6,689 nt of DNA from Syntrophomonadaceae bacterium (GCA_003554535.1 PWGT01000200.1:1-6689), one strand, 5' to 3'; numbered from the stretch's first letter, positions 1 to 5,737 are shown. Numbers and translations: made by a program. The notes: generated from the letters alone by a model not told the origin.

Positions 1-82
<82 letters not shown>

Positions 83-109
83 AATCCTTAATCTCCTTAA
101 AACTCAAAA

Positions 110-143
110 GGAACCCAAAAATCTTTCGCCTTGGGAACCCAAA
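110..143 (-). repeat. Direct repeat with alternative hairpins in the rRNA leader
   Basis: GGAACCCAAA occurs at 110-119 and again at 134-143. The second copy sits in the small palindrome TTGGGAACCCAA (131-142). TTGGG at 131-135 can pair either with CCCAA at 138-142 or with CCCAA at 114-118, so two exclusive hairpins are possible just upstream of the mature 16S end. This may be part of the precursor processing region. The long 16S processing stem needs the 3' flank, which is not in the window. Confidence 0.4.
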
Positions 144-162
144 TCTTACAATTGGCTTGCCC

Positions 163-180
163 TGTTCAGTTTTCAAAGAG
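163..180 (-). promoter_or_regulatory. rRNA leader boxA-type antitermination element
   Basis: On the minus strand the leader reads CTCTTTGAAAACTGAACA, closely matching the (T)NTCTTTGAAAACT boxA block of Bacillus and clostridial rRNA leaders. It lies about 80 bases upstream of the mature 16S end. boxA RNA is bound by NusB/S10 and lets RNA polymerase resist Rho termination while transcribing untranslated rRNA. Function is inferred from family knowledge. Confidence 0.8.
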
Positions 181-187
181 CGCTTAT

Positions 188-218
188 CGCCTGCCGTGAG
201 CTTCCTCACCTCAAGGCG
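188..218 (-). other. Hairpin at the 5' end of the rRNA precursor transcript
   Basis: CGCCT (188-192) pairs with AGGCG (214-218), and inside it GTGAG (196-200) pairs with CTCAC (205-209) across a CTTC loop. The predicted transcript starts at about 220, so this hairpin would form almost at the 5' terminus. No T-run follows it on the minus strand, so it is not a terminator. It may protect the 5' end or space the boxA. Confidence 0.55.
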
Positions 219-226
219 ACTTTAAT

Positions 227-255
227 ATCCTAACACGGTAATTTTTTTTTGTCAA
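227..255 (-). promoter_or_regulatory. Sigma-A promoter of the rRNA operon
   Basis: The minus strand carries TTGACA (255-250), a 17-base spacer and TAGGAT (232-227). The -35 is perfect and the -10 matches 4 of 6. The spacer starts with an A-tract, and A/T-rich sequence further upstream (about 260-300) could act as an UP element. The start site would be A221 or G220; a G start would fit the GTP-sensitive rRNA promoters of Bacillus (inference). The promoter lies 54 bases beyond the lysS stop codon with no clear terminator between them. Confidence 0.85.
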
Positions 256-308
256 CCAATAAAGTGATTTCTTTCGTAAATTTTTTATCATTTATAACCC
301 ATTAGTAG

Positions 309-1775
309 CTACTCCCGAGGTCTTAAGGTAGGAAATAATATTACATCACGTATGGAAGTAGAACCCGTTAAGAGCATTACCAGGCGATCGACACCAATTC
401 CTAAACCTCCGGCAGGAGGCATTCCATATTCCAATGACATGAGAAAATCCTCATCCATCATATGCGCTTCTTCATCACCGGCTTCCCTCTTTTCCAATTG
501 AGCTTCAAACCGTCGTCTCTGGTCCAAGGGATCATTTAGTTCCGAGAAAGCATTGGCTATTTCATTGCCAGCCACAAATGCTTCAAAACGGTTAGTAAAA
601 CGAGGATCCCGGCTGTTGGTCTGGGCCAGTGGAGATACCTCCACCGGATAATCTTTAATAAAAACAGGACCTTCAAGCTTTTCCTCACAATATTCTTCAA
701 AAAGCTGAGCCAGGATATTCCCCCAGCTATCATCAGCATTTAATTCCATTCCCAAAGCCTCAGCTTCTTTGCGAGCCTGGTGCTTGTCCTCTATTTGAGC
801 AAAATCTACACCGGTATATTCCTTTACTACCTCGATCATTGTTTTGCGAGACCAGGGTGGTGTCATATCATACTCTTTTTGATTATAGGTAATGGTTAGT
901 TTGCCAAAAATACGCTGGCACAAACCGGCAATTATCTGCTCAGTTAACTCCATCATGTCCTCATAATCAGCATAAGTCTGGTAAACTTCCAGTGAAGTAA
1001 ATTCAGGATTGTGAACTGTAGAAATACCTTCATTCCGAAATACTTTGCCCAATTCATAAACTTTATCCATCCCACCAACCAGCAATCTTTTAAGGTGAAG
1101 TTCTGTGGCAATTCGCAAGAACAAGTTTACATCAAGGGCATTGTGGTAGGTCCTAAAAGGACGCGCACTGGCGCCTCCCGCCACAGTGGACATCATGGGT
1201 GTTTCTACTTCTAAAAAACCTTGTTCGTTTAAAATATCCCGAATACCCTGGATTATTTTGCTGCGTGTGATAAAAGTTTCTTTTACTTCTTCGTTGACAA
1301 TCAAATCCAGGTACCGGTGCCGGTAACGTAATTCTACGTCCTTCAGGCCGTGCCATTTCTCAGGCAACGGACGCAAAGACTTGGAAAGGATAACATAATC
1401 TTGAAGATTTACTGTAATTTCACCACGCCTGGTTTGAAATACTGTTCCCTTGATACCAATAATATCCCCTATATCAAGTAACTTGAAAATTTCAAAAACT
1501 TCTTCTCCTATTCCATTTACATTTAAATAGAATTGGATTTTCCCCTGGCCATCCTTGAGATGGCCAAAGCAAGCTTTGCCATGCTCTCTAATACTAATTA
1601 TCCTGCCAGTTAAAGTAACTATAGTTTCATTCTCACTGTATTCCTCGAAGCTTTCCAAAACTTCAGCAGAACTAAACTCAGCTTTAAAGTTCTGGGCATA
1701 GGGATTAATGCCCCTTTCCAACAACTCATTTAACTTGCGATGCCTGGCCTGAATTAATTCGTTTTCTTGCTCCAT
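309..1775 (-). CDS. lysS: Lysyl-tRNA synthetase, class II
   Basis: Charges tRNA-Lys with lysine using ATP, in the cytoplasm. At 488 aa it has normal class II LysRS length and looks complete. The N-terminal OB-fold anticodon-binding domain covers about residues 50-140 (VTLTGRI, then GHLKDGQGKIQFYL). The catalytic domain carries motif 1 around 170-195 (ending FLEVETPMM), the lysine-site stretch LRIATELHLKRL at 220-231, motif 2 FRNEG...HNPEFTSLE at 246-263, and motif 3 GLGIGVDRLVMLL at 457-469, which includes the ATP-contacting arginine. The start is supported by AGGGAG 7 bases upstream of the ATG. It lies 20 bases after greA, so the two are probably co-transcribed from the greA promoter. No T-box leader is seen. 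The rRNA operon follows directly in the same direction. Identification is secure. Confidence 0.98.
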   Translation of the reverse strand: MEQENELIQARHRKLNELLERGINPYAQNFKAEFSSAEVLESFEEYSENETIVTLTGRIISIREHGKACFGHLKDGQGKIQFYLNVNGIGEEVFEIFKLLDIGDIIGIKGTVFQTRRGEITVNLQDYVILSKSLRPLPEKWHGLKDVELRYRHRYLDLIVNEEVKETFITRSKIIQGIRDILNEQGFLEVETPMMSTVAGGASARPFRTYHNALDVNLFLRIATELHLKRLLVGGMDKVYELGKVFRNEGISTVHNPEFTSLEVYQTYADYEDMMELTEQIIAGLCQRIFGKLTITYNQKEYDMTPPWSRKTMIEVVKEYTGVDFAQIEDKHQARKEAEALGMELNADDSWGNILAQLFEEYCEEKLEGPVFIKDYPVEVSPLAQTNSRDPRFTNRFEAFVAGNEIANAFSELNDPLDQRRRFEAQLEKREAGDEEAHMMDEDFLMSLEYGMPPAGGLGIGVDRLVMLLTGSTSIRDVILFPTLRPRE

Positions 1776-1795
1776 TTCATATCTCCCTAACTACA

Positions 1796-2290
1796 CTATT
1801 TTTTTGCAACCACCTTGAATTTCAAAACTCCAGCAGGTACTTGCACCTCAACAGTGCTGCCTACCTTCTGCCCATAAATTGCTTTCCCTACTGGCGATTC
1901 ATTGGAAATTTTATTATTTTCTGGTTCAACTTCTGCAGTTCCAACTATAGTATATTCCATCTTTTCATCAGTGTCCAGGTTTAACAGAGTAACCTTATCC
2001 CCTAATGATACTGTCTCCTCATCTTGGTCTTCTTTTTTAAGAAGCCTTGCATTGCGGAGCCATTTTTCCAAAGTAGCTATTCTTCCTTCTATAAAAGCCT
2101 GTTCGTTTTTTGCATCTTCATATTCCGAGTTCTCGGAAATATCTCCGTATGAAATTGCCTCCTTGATGCGAGAAGCTACTTCCTTCCTTTTTACGGATTT
2201 TAAATGAGATAGTTCGTTCTCTATCTTTTCCAAACCATCCGGTGTTAAAACAATTTCCTCATTATTATTGGATACTTCTTCTTTTGCCAT
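1796..2290 (-). CDS. greA: Transcription elongation factor GreA
   Basis: Enters the secondary channel of stalled, backtracked RNA polymerase and stimulates cleavage of the transcript 3' end. The 164 aa are a few residues longer than the usual 157-160, the excess being a charged N-terminal tail (residues 1-12). The N-terminal coiled coil spans about 16-85 and its tip has GDISENSEY, placing the catalytic acidic pair at Asp50 and Glu53 (Asp41/Glu44 in E. coli). The C-terminal FKBP-like domain ends with the family signature SPVGKAIYGQKVG and VPAGVLKFKVV. The Shine-Dalgarno is only a GGGGGA run about 10 bases before the ATG; an ATG closer to that run hits a stop after two codons, so the chosen start is the workable one. 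A very strong promoter lies about 100 bases upstream, and lysS follows after 20 bases. Confidence 0.97.
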   Translation of the reverse strand: MAKEEVSNNNEEIVLTPDGLEKIENELSHLKSVKRKEVASRIKEAISYGDISENSEYEDAKNEQAFIEGRIATLEKWLRNARLLKKEDQDEETVSLGDKVTLLNLDTDEKMEYTIVGTAEVEPENNKISNESPVGKAIYGQKVGSTVEVQVPAGVLKFKVVAKK

Positions 2291-2328
2291 CTAAGCCATT
2301 CCCCCATAAAAAAGGATTTAAAAACTGA

Positions 2329-2369
2329 TTCATACTATGAAGGTCTGCCCCTTAATATGCAAGCAGACC
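2329..2369 (-). other. Hairpin and palindrome in the greA 5' leader
   Basis: GGTCTGC (2342-2348) pairs perfectly with GCAGACC (2363-2369) across a 14-base loop. Directly next to it is the symmetrical TTCATACTATGAA (2329-2341; 6-base arms, 1-base centre). Both lie between the predicted transcription start (about 2385) and the greA ATG. No T-run directly follows the first stem, so a simple terminator is unlikely. An mRNA-stabilising 5' structure or a protein-binding palindrome are possible; no known riboswitch is recognised. Confidence 0.5.
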
Positions 2370-2391
2370 ACTGCCCTTTTCATTTTTTCTA

Positions 2392-2420
2392 ATTATAATA
2401 ACACCCTAACTATATGTCAA
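2392..2420 (-). promoter_or_regulatory. Perfect-consensus sigma-A promoter for greA-lysS
   Basis: The minus strand has TTGACA (2420-2415), exactly 17 bases, then TATAAT (2397-2392): a 12-of-12 match to the housekeeping consensus with ideal spacing. The start site would be near 2385, giving a leader of about 95 bases before the greA start. It separates greA-lysS transcription from the metabolic cassette upstream. Confidence 0.9.
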
Positions 2421-2516
2421 TTATAACTTTAAAACAGATAAGACATCTGGTAGTGTTATTAACTATTGGTTCCAACCTTGTAAATAAAATATCCATAGTA
2501 AAATCTGCCAATGAAT

Positions 2517-2540
2517 AAAAATCCTGAAGCTTGCCCAGAA
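2517..2540 (-). terminator. Weak Rho-independent terminator after the COG5322 gene
   Basis: On the minus strand TTCTGGG pairs with TTCAGGA around a CAAGC loop (2540-2522), followed directly by TTTTT (2521-2517). It begins 7 bases after the stop codon, the expected place. Three of the seven pairs are G-U, so the stem is weak and leakage into greA is likely. Confidence 0.4.
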
Positions 2541-2546
2541 ACCACT

Positions 2547-3602
2547 CTATCTCCAAAGTTTGATTTCTTTCCCCGAAACATAACCAGCTAATTTGAAACC
2601 ATGTTTGAAAGCCATCTTTGACATTTCTTCTATTTTCTCAACTCTTATTCTCTCCCCAAGGGAATAATTAGTTTTCATTTTTTCCAATGCAAGTATAATA
2701 GTTTCAGCATCTTCGGCTCTTATTATTCCTGCAGGATAGTCATATGGATAGCTGGCTTTTAAATGCGAAGGAGCCTTAATTAAAGGAGCATCTATAGGGG
2801 TAATACCAGGTTGCCTCCCCAAAATGTTTTGTTTATTCTGCTGGAGGGGATTGCAACGAACTACCAGGATGTCCTGCTCCATAGAAATATCATTAATATT
2901 AAAATTTACATCTACAGACTTAAAATCTTCATAAGTAGCAATAAAAAAAATATCAGCTTTTTTTATGCTTTTAGACAAATGAGTGGTTTTTTTTACAGAA
3001 ATACCATAATTACGAAATATATTACTACATAAAGAATCTAACTTCTTTACAGAAGAAGAAACCAAGGTAAAAAAGCGATAACCCTCACGGGCTAAAGCGT
3101 GGACAACCGCACTCCCTGTAGACGTTGATGCCCCCCACACCAAGCATTCAACCTCACCAATAGTTTTGCCCCGATCCCCTAATTCTTTTTCCACAGCTTG
3201 CAAAAGAGCAGCCAACCTGTAACTTCTTCCGGTTGTAACAGCTACACCATTCATAGCCTTAGCAAAATCCAATCCATCACGAGTAGCAACTGCTAATCCT
3301 TCTCCTGTACCTATCAACTGCAGCTTGCTTTTAGTAGCTAACTTATTGCATTTTTGCAACTTGTGATTCAAAACTCCGTTTTGTGAGCCGTTAATTTCCT
3401 CTTTATTTAAAGCCATGGTGATGAGATATCCTTCAATTTCATAATCTGCAGAAAAAACTACCTTCCTTTTCTTCTCAAAAGGAAGATACTGATCAATCAA
3501 TCTTGTCCAGCTTTGAGGCAAGCTTTTTAAAATGCCTGCTCTTTTTCTGTCTTGAGCGTTTTCCTTTACACTAACCACCTGTGCGAATTTAAAAGGAGGC
3601 AT
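2547..3602 (-). CDS. COG5322-type Rossmann dehydrogenase, acyl-ACP-reductase-like, substrate unknown
   Basis: Probable cytoplasmic NAD(P)-dependent oxidoreductase of unknown substrate, 351 aa. A Rossmann domain begins near residue 150; VWGASTSTGSAV (155-166) corresponds to VVGATGDIGSAV of cyanobacterial acyl-ACP reductase (AAR). The order of conserved blocks also matches AAR as I recall it: VTTG...QAVEK at 122-139 before the Rossmann loop, and AETIILALE...TNYSLGE...HGF at 299-336 at the C-terminus. AAR's catalytic Cys294 aligns with Glu297 here, so thioester chemistry at that site is not supported. Part of the family is labelled shikimate/quinate dehydrogenase through a distant Pfam match; I see no shikimate-site motif. 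AGGAG 6 bases upstream supports the start. The gene follows the 299-aa unknown gene after 114 bases and is probably co-transcribed. Fold is fairly sure, function is not. Confidence 0.8.
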   Translation of the reverse strand: MPPFKFAQVVSVKENAQDRKRAGILKSLPQSWTRLIDQYLPFEKKRKVVFSADYEIEGYLITMALNKEEINGSQNGVLNHKLQKCNKLATKSKLQLIGTGEGLAVATRDGLDFAKAMNGVAVTTGRSYRLAALLQAVEKELGDRGKTIGEVECLVWGASTSTGSAVVHALAREGYRFFTLVSSSVKKLDSLCSNIFRNYGISVKKTTHLSKSIKKADIFFIATYEDFKSVDVNFNINDISMEQDILVVRCNPLQQNKQNILGRQPGITPIDAPLIKAPSHLKASYPYDYPAGIIRAEDAETIILALEKMKTNYSLGERIRVEKIEEMSKMAFKHGFKLAGYVSGKEIKLWR

Positions 3603-3641
3603 TTAAAACTCCTGAAGCAATATTTTTTTCAATCTGTAACT

Positions 3642-3668
3642 GCTTAGAGGGAAAATACACCCCTGAGC
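3642..3668 (-). other. Intercistronic hairpin upstream of the COG5322 gene
   Basis: On the minus strand GCTCAGGGG (3668-3660) can pair with CCTCTAAGC (3650-3642) with one mismatch and one G-U pair, leaving a 9-base loop. No T-run follows, so it is not a standard terminator. It lies in the 115-base gap between two genes of the cassette and could adjust mRNA stability or relative expression. I saw no convincing promoter in this gap. Confidence 0.35.
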
Positions 3669-3717
3669 AAAACATATTTAATTACTTATATTCTCTCGTA
3701 AATAAGTTTAGAATATT

Positions 3718-4617
3718 TTAATTCAATTCAATTATATTTGGTTTAAAATCAAGAATTTCAAGCATATGATCATATTCACCAGCAGTTAATTCGCGATTAT
3801 TTTCAGAAAGACATACCAGGAGGGCTTCCACAATGTTAGTACCGAAAGAACGACCTTCAAATACAGGAGTAGTAGTAACCAGGGTTTTTACTTTTCTATT
3901 GCGAAGAAATTCAACATCCTCTTGAGTGATCGTATTAGTGATAATAATTTTACCAGGCAATTCTGGGGGCATATACCGCTTTATAAAATGGTAATCCCCG
4001 GCAACAATATCTGCTTTTTCAAAATATTTCTCGTAACGTGGCTCATTTACCTCTTGTTTTTCTCCGGTAGGATAAATTAAGCTAAAAGGTAATAGCCTGA
4101 TAATGGGAACAAGAAGGCGGGCTGCACGAGCCAATGCCTGCAATGAATAAAGAGGTATGGGCATTTTCAAAGCGTAGAGAAAATCTCCGTAAATCATTTT
4201 GCAACCGGCTTCTTCTAAAGATTGAGCCATACCCATTCTGTCCATGCCTGACATGAGCAAGGCACAGGGGTTACCCTTAAGGAGATCCGTATTTTCCGAA
4301 ATATGCTTAATTACTTTTCGCTCCAAAGTATTTTTCAAGCCAGAACCATCTACAACAGGAGTTCTTTTTGCCGCTCTCACTACTCTCTGGGCGTCTCGGA
4401 TTTCATAACGACGGTCAACAGCGTAAAGATATAAATCCATCCCCCCGAGCCCAAAAGCATCCACCTTGCCATCATTTTCTTTTATATATTCAATCATGGC
4501 ATTGAGATCACCATTAGTAGCAATCCTTTGAATTTTGCATTCTTCACCCATCAAATTTACAGTTACAGAATGATTGCGAGCCTGGCTTCCCAAGCTAATA
4601 CCCACTACATGTTTCAT
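3718..4617 (-). CDS. Conserved protein of unknown function (homologues often labelled quinate 5-dehydrogenase)
   Basis: A 299-aa probable cytoplasmic protein whose activity I cannot assign. From memory, close relatives in Clostridia are annotated quinate 5-dehydrogenase, but no GxGxxG dinucleotide loop or shikimate/quinate substrate motif is visible; the label may have spread from the neighbouring Rossmann gene. Visible blocks: VVGISLGS (4-11), HSVTVNLMG (16-24), a DAFGLGGMDLYLY block (53-65), a basic VVRAAKR stretch (79-85), VDGSGLKNTLER (89-100), a hydrophobic but arginine-interrupted stretch (about 163-183, probably not a membrane span), and C-terminal TLVTTTPVFEGRSFGTN (245-261). The N-terminal order of three predicted strands, a helix and a strand resembles an RNase H/ASKHA fold (speculative). 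GGGAGG lies 11 bases before the ATG. It starts 24 bases after the HTH gene, so one operon is likely. Confidence 0.75.
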   Translation of the reverse strand: MKHVVGISLGSQARNHSVTVNLMGEECKIQRIATNGDLNAMIEYIKENDGKVDAFGLGGMDLYLYAVDRRYEIRDAQRVVRAAKRTPVVDGSGLKNTLERKVIKHISENTDLLKGNPCALLMSGMDRMGMAQSLEEAGCKMIYGDFLYALKMPIPLYSLQALARAARLLVPIIRLLPFSLIYPTGEKQEVNEPRYEKYFEKADIVAGDYHFIKRYMPPELPGKIIITNTITQEDVEFLRNRKVKTLVTTTPVFEGRSFGTNIVEALLVCLSENNRELTAGEYDHMLEILDFKPNIIELN

Positions 4618-4641
4618 TTCCCCATAAACCTCCCTTACAGA

Positions 4642-5175
4642 TTACTCGGTTAAAGGCTTCAATTCCGCTTCCAATTTATTAGTGTCTATCATACAATCAT
4701 GCTCCAGAGGAGAATCACCTAACTCCCAAAAAACTATCTCATTATCCAGGAAAGCTTCCGCTACTCGCTTCCAATTCTCCGAGGTCATTAACACAATCAA
4801 ATCGAATTGTTTTAACTCGGTAATAATGTTCACCACGATATTGAAAAAATCCAGGGCACTTCGTTCGTGAATCAAGCCCCACCTTTCTTCATTGTTCATC
4901 AACAATACATAATCTATGCCCAAGTTCTGACACAACTCGTTAATATCATCCTTATTCTGTACAGGAAATGCAACCATGGCCAGCTTTTTACCTTTCCGAA
5001 TCTCCCCTACTGACTCTATCCGGGACACAAAACTTCTTTCTAATCCCAACCTATCAGCTACTTCCTGCTGAGATAATCCCTGGCTTCGTAAGGTAAAAAG
5101 CTTATCTATTACCCTATCAATCTTTTTGCGGCTTACCATTTTAGAGCCTATTCTGGTGGTCTCCAAAGATTCCAT
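4642..5175 (-). CDS. XRE-type helix-turn-helix transcriptional regulator with C-terminal alpha/beta domain
   Basis: A 177-aa probable DNA-binding regulator. Residues about 17-55 form a helix-turn-helix: the QGLSQQEVADRLGLERSFVSRIE core (32-54) is a clear Cro/C1-type match. A basic linker (IRKGKK, 59-64) leads to a C-terminal domain with a strand-like LAMVAFPV (65-72), then a helix and a second strand DYVLLM (88-93), and later DLIVLM (125-130), so a small alpha/beta ligand-binding or dimerisation domain is likely. No ligand is recognisable. The start has AAGGG 10 bases upstream; Met13 is an alternative start, closer to the HTH but with a poorer ribosome site. It is the first gene of a cassette with two uncharacterised metabolic-type proteins, transcribed from a good sigma-A promoter with palindromes just downstream, so self-regulation is likely (inference). 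Confidence 0.85.
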   Translation of the reverse strand: MESLETTRIGSKMVSRKKIDRVIDKLFTLRSQGLSQQEVADRLGLERSFVSRIESVGEIRKGKKLAMVAFPVQNKDDINELCQNLGIDYVLLMNNEERWGLIHERSALDFFNIVVNIITELKQFDLIVLMTSENWKRVAEAFLDNEIVFWELGDSPLEHDCMIDTNKLEAELKPLTE

Positions 5176-5191
5176 TTTTCAACAACCCTTC

Positions 5192-5207
5192 TTGTGCACA
5201 CAATTGT
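5192..5207. promoter_or_regulatory. Candidate operator: overlapping palindromes downstream of the promoter
   Basis: TTGTGCACACAA (5192-5203, 5-base arms) overlaps the perfect 8-base palindrome ACAATTGT (5200-5207). They fall about 10-25 bases downstream of the predicted start site and just upstream of the ribosome binding site of the HTH gene, where a bound dimer could block transcription. That the adjacent HTH protein binds here is inference. Confidence 0.45.
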
Positions 5208-5222
5208 CTACACCTACTCATT

Positions 5223-5251
5223 ATTCTACAAGCATTAACTAAGATTTTCAA
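5223..5251 (-). promoter_or_regulatory. Sigma-A promoter of the HTH regulator cassette
   Basis: On the minus strand TTGAAA (5251-5246), a 17-base spacer and TAGAAT (5228-5223) match the housekeeping consensus at 10 of 12 positions. The start would be near 5216, giving a leader of about 40 bases before the HTH ATG. It probably serves the regulator and the two genes behind it. Confidence 0.75.
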
Positions 5252-5280
5252 GCACCTGGGAATAAAAAATGTTAAACATG

Positions 5281-5299
5281 TTGTATATATACTATACAA
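5281..5299. promoter_or_regulatory. TTGTATA-N5-TATACAA palindrome upstream of the promoter
   Basis: A perfect 7-base inverted repeat with a 5-base centre, about 30 bases upstream of the -35 element of the HTH gene promoter. The TTGT...ACAA ends resemble those of the palindrome at 5192-5203. Position and symmetry suit a regulator-binding site, but such A/T-only symmetry can also arise by chance. Confidence 0.4.
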
Positions 5300-5311
5300 T
5301 TTTTAAAAGAA

Positions 5312-5378
5312 AACGGATTTTCTATAATATTTCTGTAGCCGTCTCATGACTTTAACCTAAATATTTAGAAAATCCGTT
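5312..5378 (-). repeat. Long imperfect inverted repeat (20-bp hairpin)
   Basis: The left arm AACGGATTTTCTA (5312-5324) plus AATATTT (5326-5332) pairs fully with AAATATT (5359-5365) plus TAGAAAATCCGTT (5366-5378), with one bulged T (5325) and a 26-base loop containing GTCTCATGAC. A further 8-base outer pairing (TACAATTT 5295-5302 with AAATTGTA 5395-5402) could extend it. On the minus strand the stem is followed by TTTTCTTTT, so it could end transcription from dusB-cooT before the next promoter. A MITE-like remnant is an alternative. Confidence 0.7.
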
Positions 5379-5437
5379 AAAGAAATATTTAATTAAATTG
5401 TAACTGCTCAGGCATTGCTAGGAAAAGAGTAAACACA

Positions 5438-5509
5438 CCCCCACCCCGACCCTCCCCCTTCAAGGGGGAGGGAGAAAAAAAGCAACCCCTTCAAGGGAAG
5501 GTAGAAAAA
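5438..5509. repeat. REP-like GC-rich palindromic repeat with a degenerate second copy
   Basis: C-rich tracts (CCCCCACCCCGA, 5438-5449) lead into a perfect 11-base inverted repeat, CCCTCCCCCTT (5450-5460) and AAGGGGGAGGG (5462-5472). A second, shorter copy follows: CCCCTTCAAGGGAAGG (5486-5501), then TAGAAAAA where copy one has GAGAAAAA. The C-rich lead, CCCTTCAAGGG centre and GGGAGGG end resemble a dispersed palindromic intergenic repeat seen in many bacteria. Its composition stands out sharply from the A/T-rich surroundings. Confidence 0.75.
5475..5497 (-). terminator. Possible terminator after the cooT-like gene
   Basis: On the minus strand CCCTT and AAGGG (5497-5487) form a short, tight hairpin, followed after GTTGC by a run of seven Ts (5481-5475). 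It begins 44 bases past the stop codon. The stem is short and the T-run is offset, so efficiency is doubtful; it is also part of the REP-like pair. Confidence 0.35.
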
Positions 5510-5541
5510 TCAACAATATCAATGAATGCTTCCAAGTACAA

Positions 5542-5730
5542 CTAAAGTTCTTCGAGAATAATCTGATGGTCATCTAGCAACAATTCTTTCAACCTGGCTT
5601 TAACTTTTTTTTCTTCTCCCAACAAACCGACCAATAATACCTCACCATCATCAGGCTTTACCTGGCTTACATCTTCCATTAAAACCTTCTTTTCATCTCC
5701 GCTAATTAAATAGGCAGTAGATTGACACAT
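5542..5730 (-). CDS. CooT-family small protein (probable nickel-binding)
   Basis: A 62-aa cytoplasmic protein beginning MCQSTAYLI, the signature of the CooT family, whose Rhodospirillum rubrum member is a small dimer that binds one Ni(II) through Cys2 and helps load carbon monoxide dehydrogenase. Cys2 is the only cysteine here. The rest fits the short beta-rich family fold: VLMEDVSQVKPDDGEVLLVGLLGEE is followed by the typical C-terminal LLLDDHQIILEE stretch. The family is common in anaerobic Bacillota, often without CODH genes nearby, as here, and has also been labelled predicted RNA-binding; its role in this setting is uncertain. It starts 12 bases after dusB with a strong AAGGAGG 7 bases before the ATG, so co-transcription and coupled translation with dusB are likely. 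Family assignment is good, nickel role is inference. Confidence 0.8.
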   Translation of the reverse strand: MCQSTAYLISGDEKKVLMEDVSQVKPDDGEVLLVGLLGEEKKVKARLKELLLDDHQIILEEL

Positions 5731-5737
5731 GTCTCTC

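Larger units (their letters stand above)
5176..5541. other. 366-base gene-free region rich in palindromes
   Basis: No credible coding frame is present. From the HTH-gene side to the cooT side it contains overlapping palindromes (5192-5207), a sigma-A promoter (5223-5251), a TTGTATA/TATACAA palindrome (5281-5299), a long hairpin (5312-5378), a REP-like GC-rich repeat pair (5438-5509) and a possible terminator (5475-5497). The stretches 5403-5437 and 5510-5541 show nothing I can identify. Confidence 0.7.

Noticed and set aside
557..1356. Several short open frames overlapping lysS on both strands
   Set aside because: They lie wholly inside a well-conserved synthetase gene in other frames and have no recognisable motifs.
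1776..1795. T-box or lysine riboswitch ahead of lysS
   Set aside because: The gap to greA is only 20 bases and the greA leader shows neither a T-box sequence nor a lysine aptamer.
1902..2207. 101-aa open frame on the plus strand opposite greA
   Set aside because: It is the antisense shadow of a clearly conserved greA; the serine-rich composition is an artefact of the opposite strand.
2811..3032. 73-aa open frame on the plus strand
   Set aside because: Lies inside the COG5322 gene on the other strand, lysine/isoleucine-rich from A/T-rich sequence, no family resemblance.
3603..3717. Separate promoter for the COG5322 gene (TTTACG-17-AAATAT)
   Set aside because: The -10 matches only 3 of 6 positions; in A/T-rich DNA this is expected by chance.
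5438..5509. CRISPR array
   Set aside because: Only two dissimilar palindromic units with no regular spacers; it fits a REP-like repeat better.
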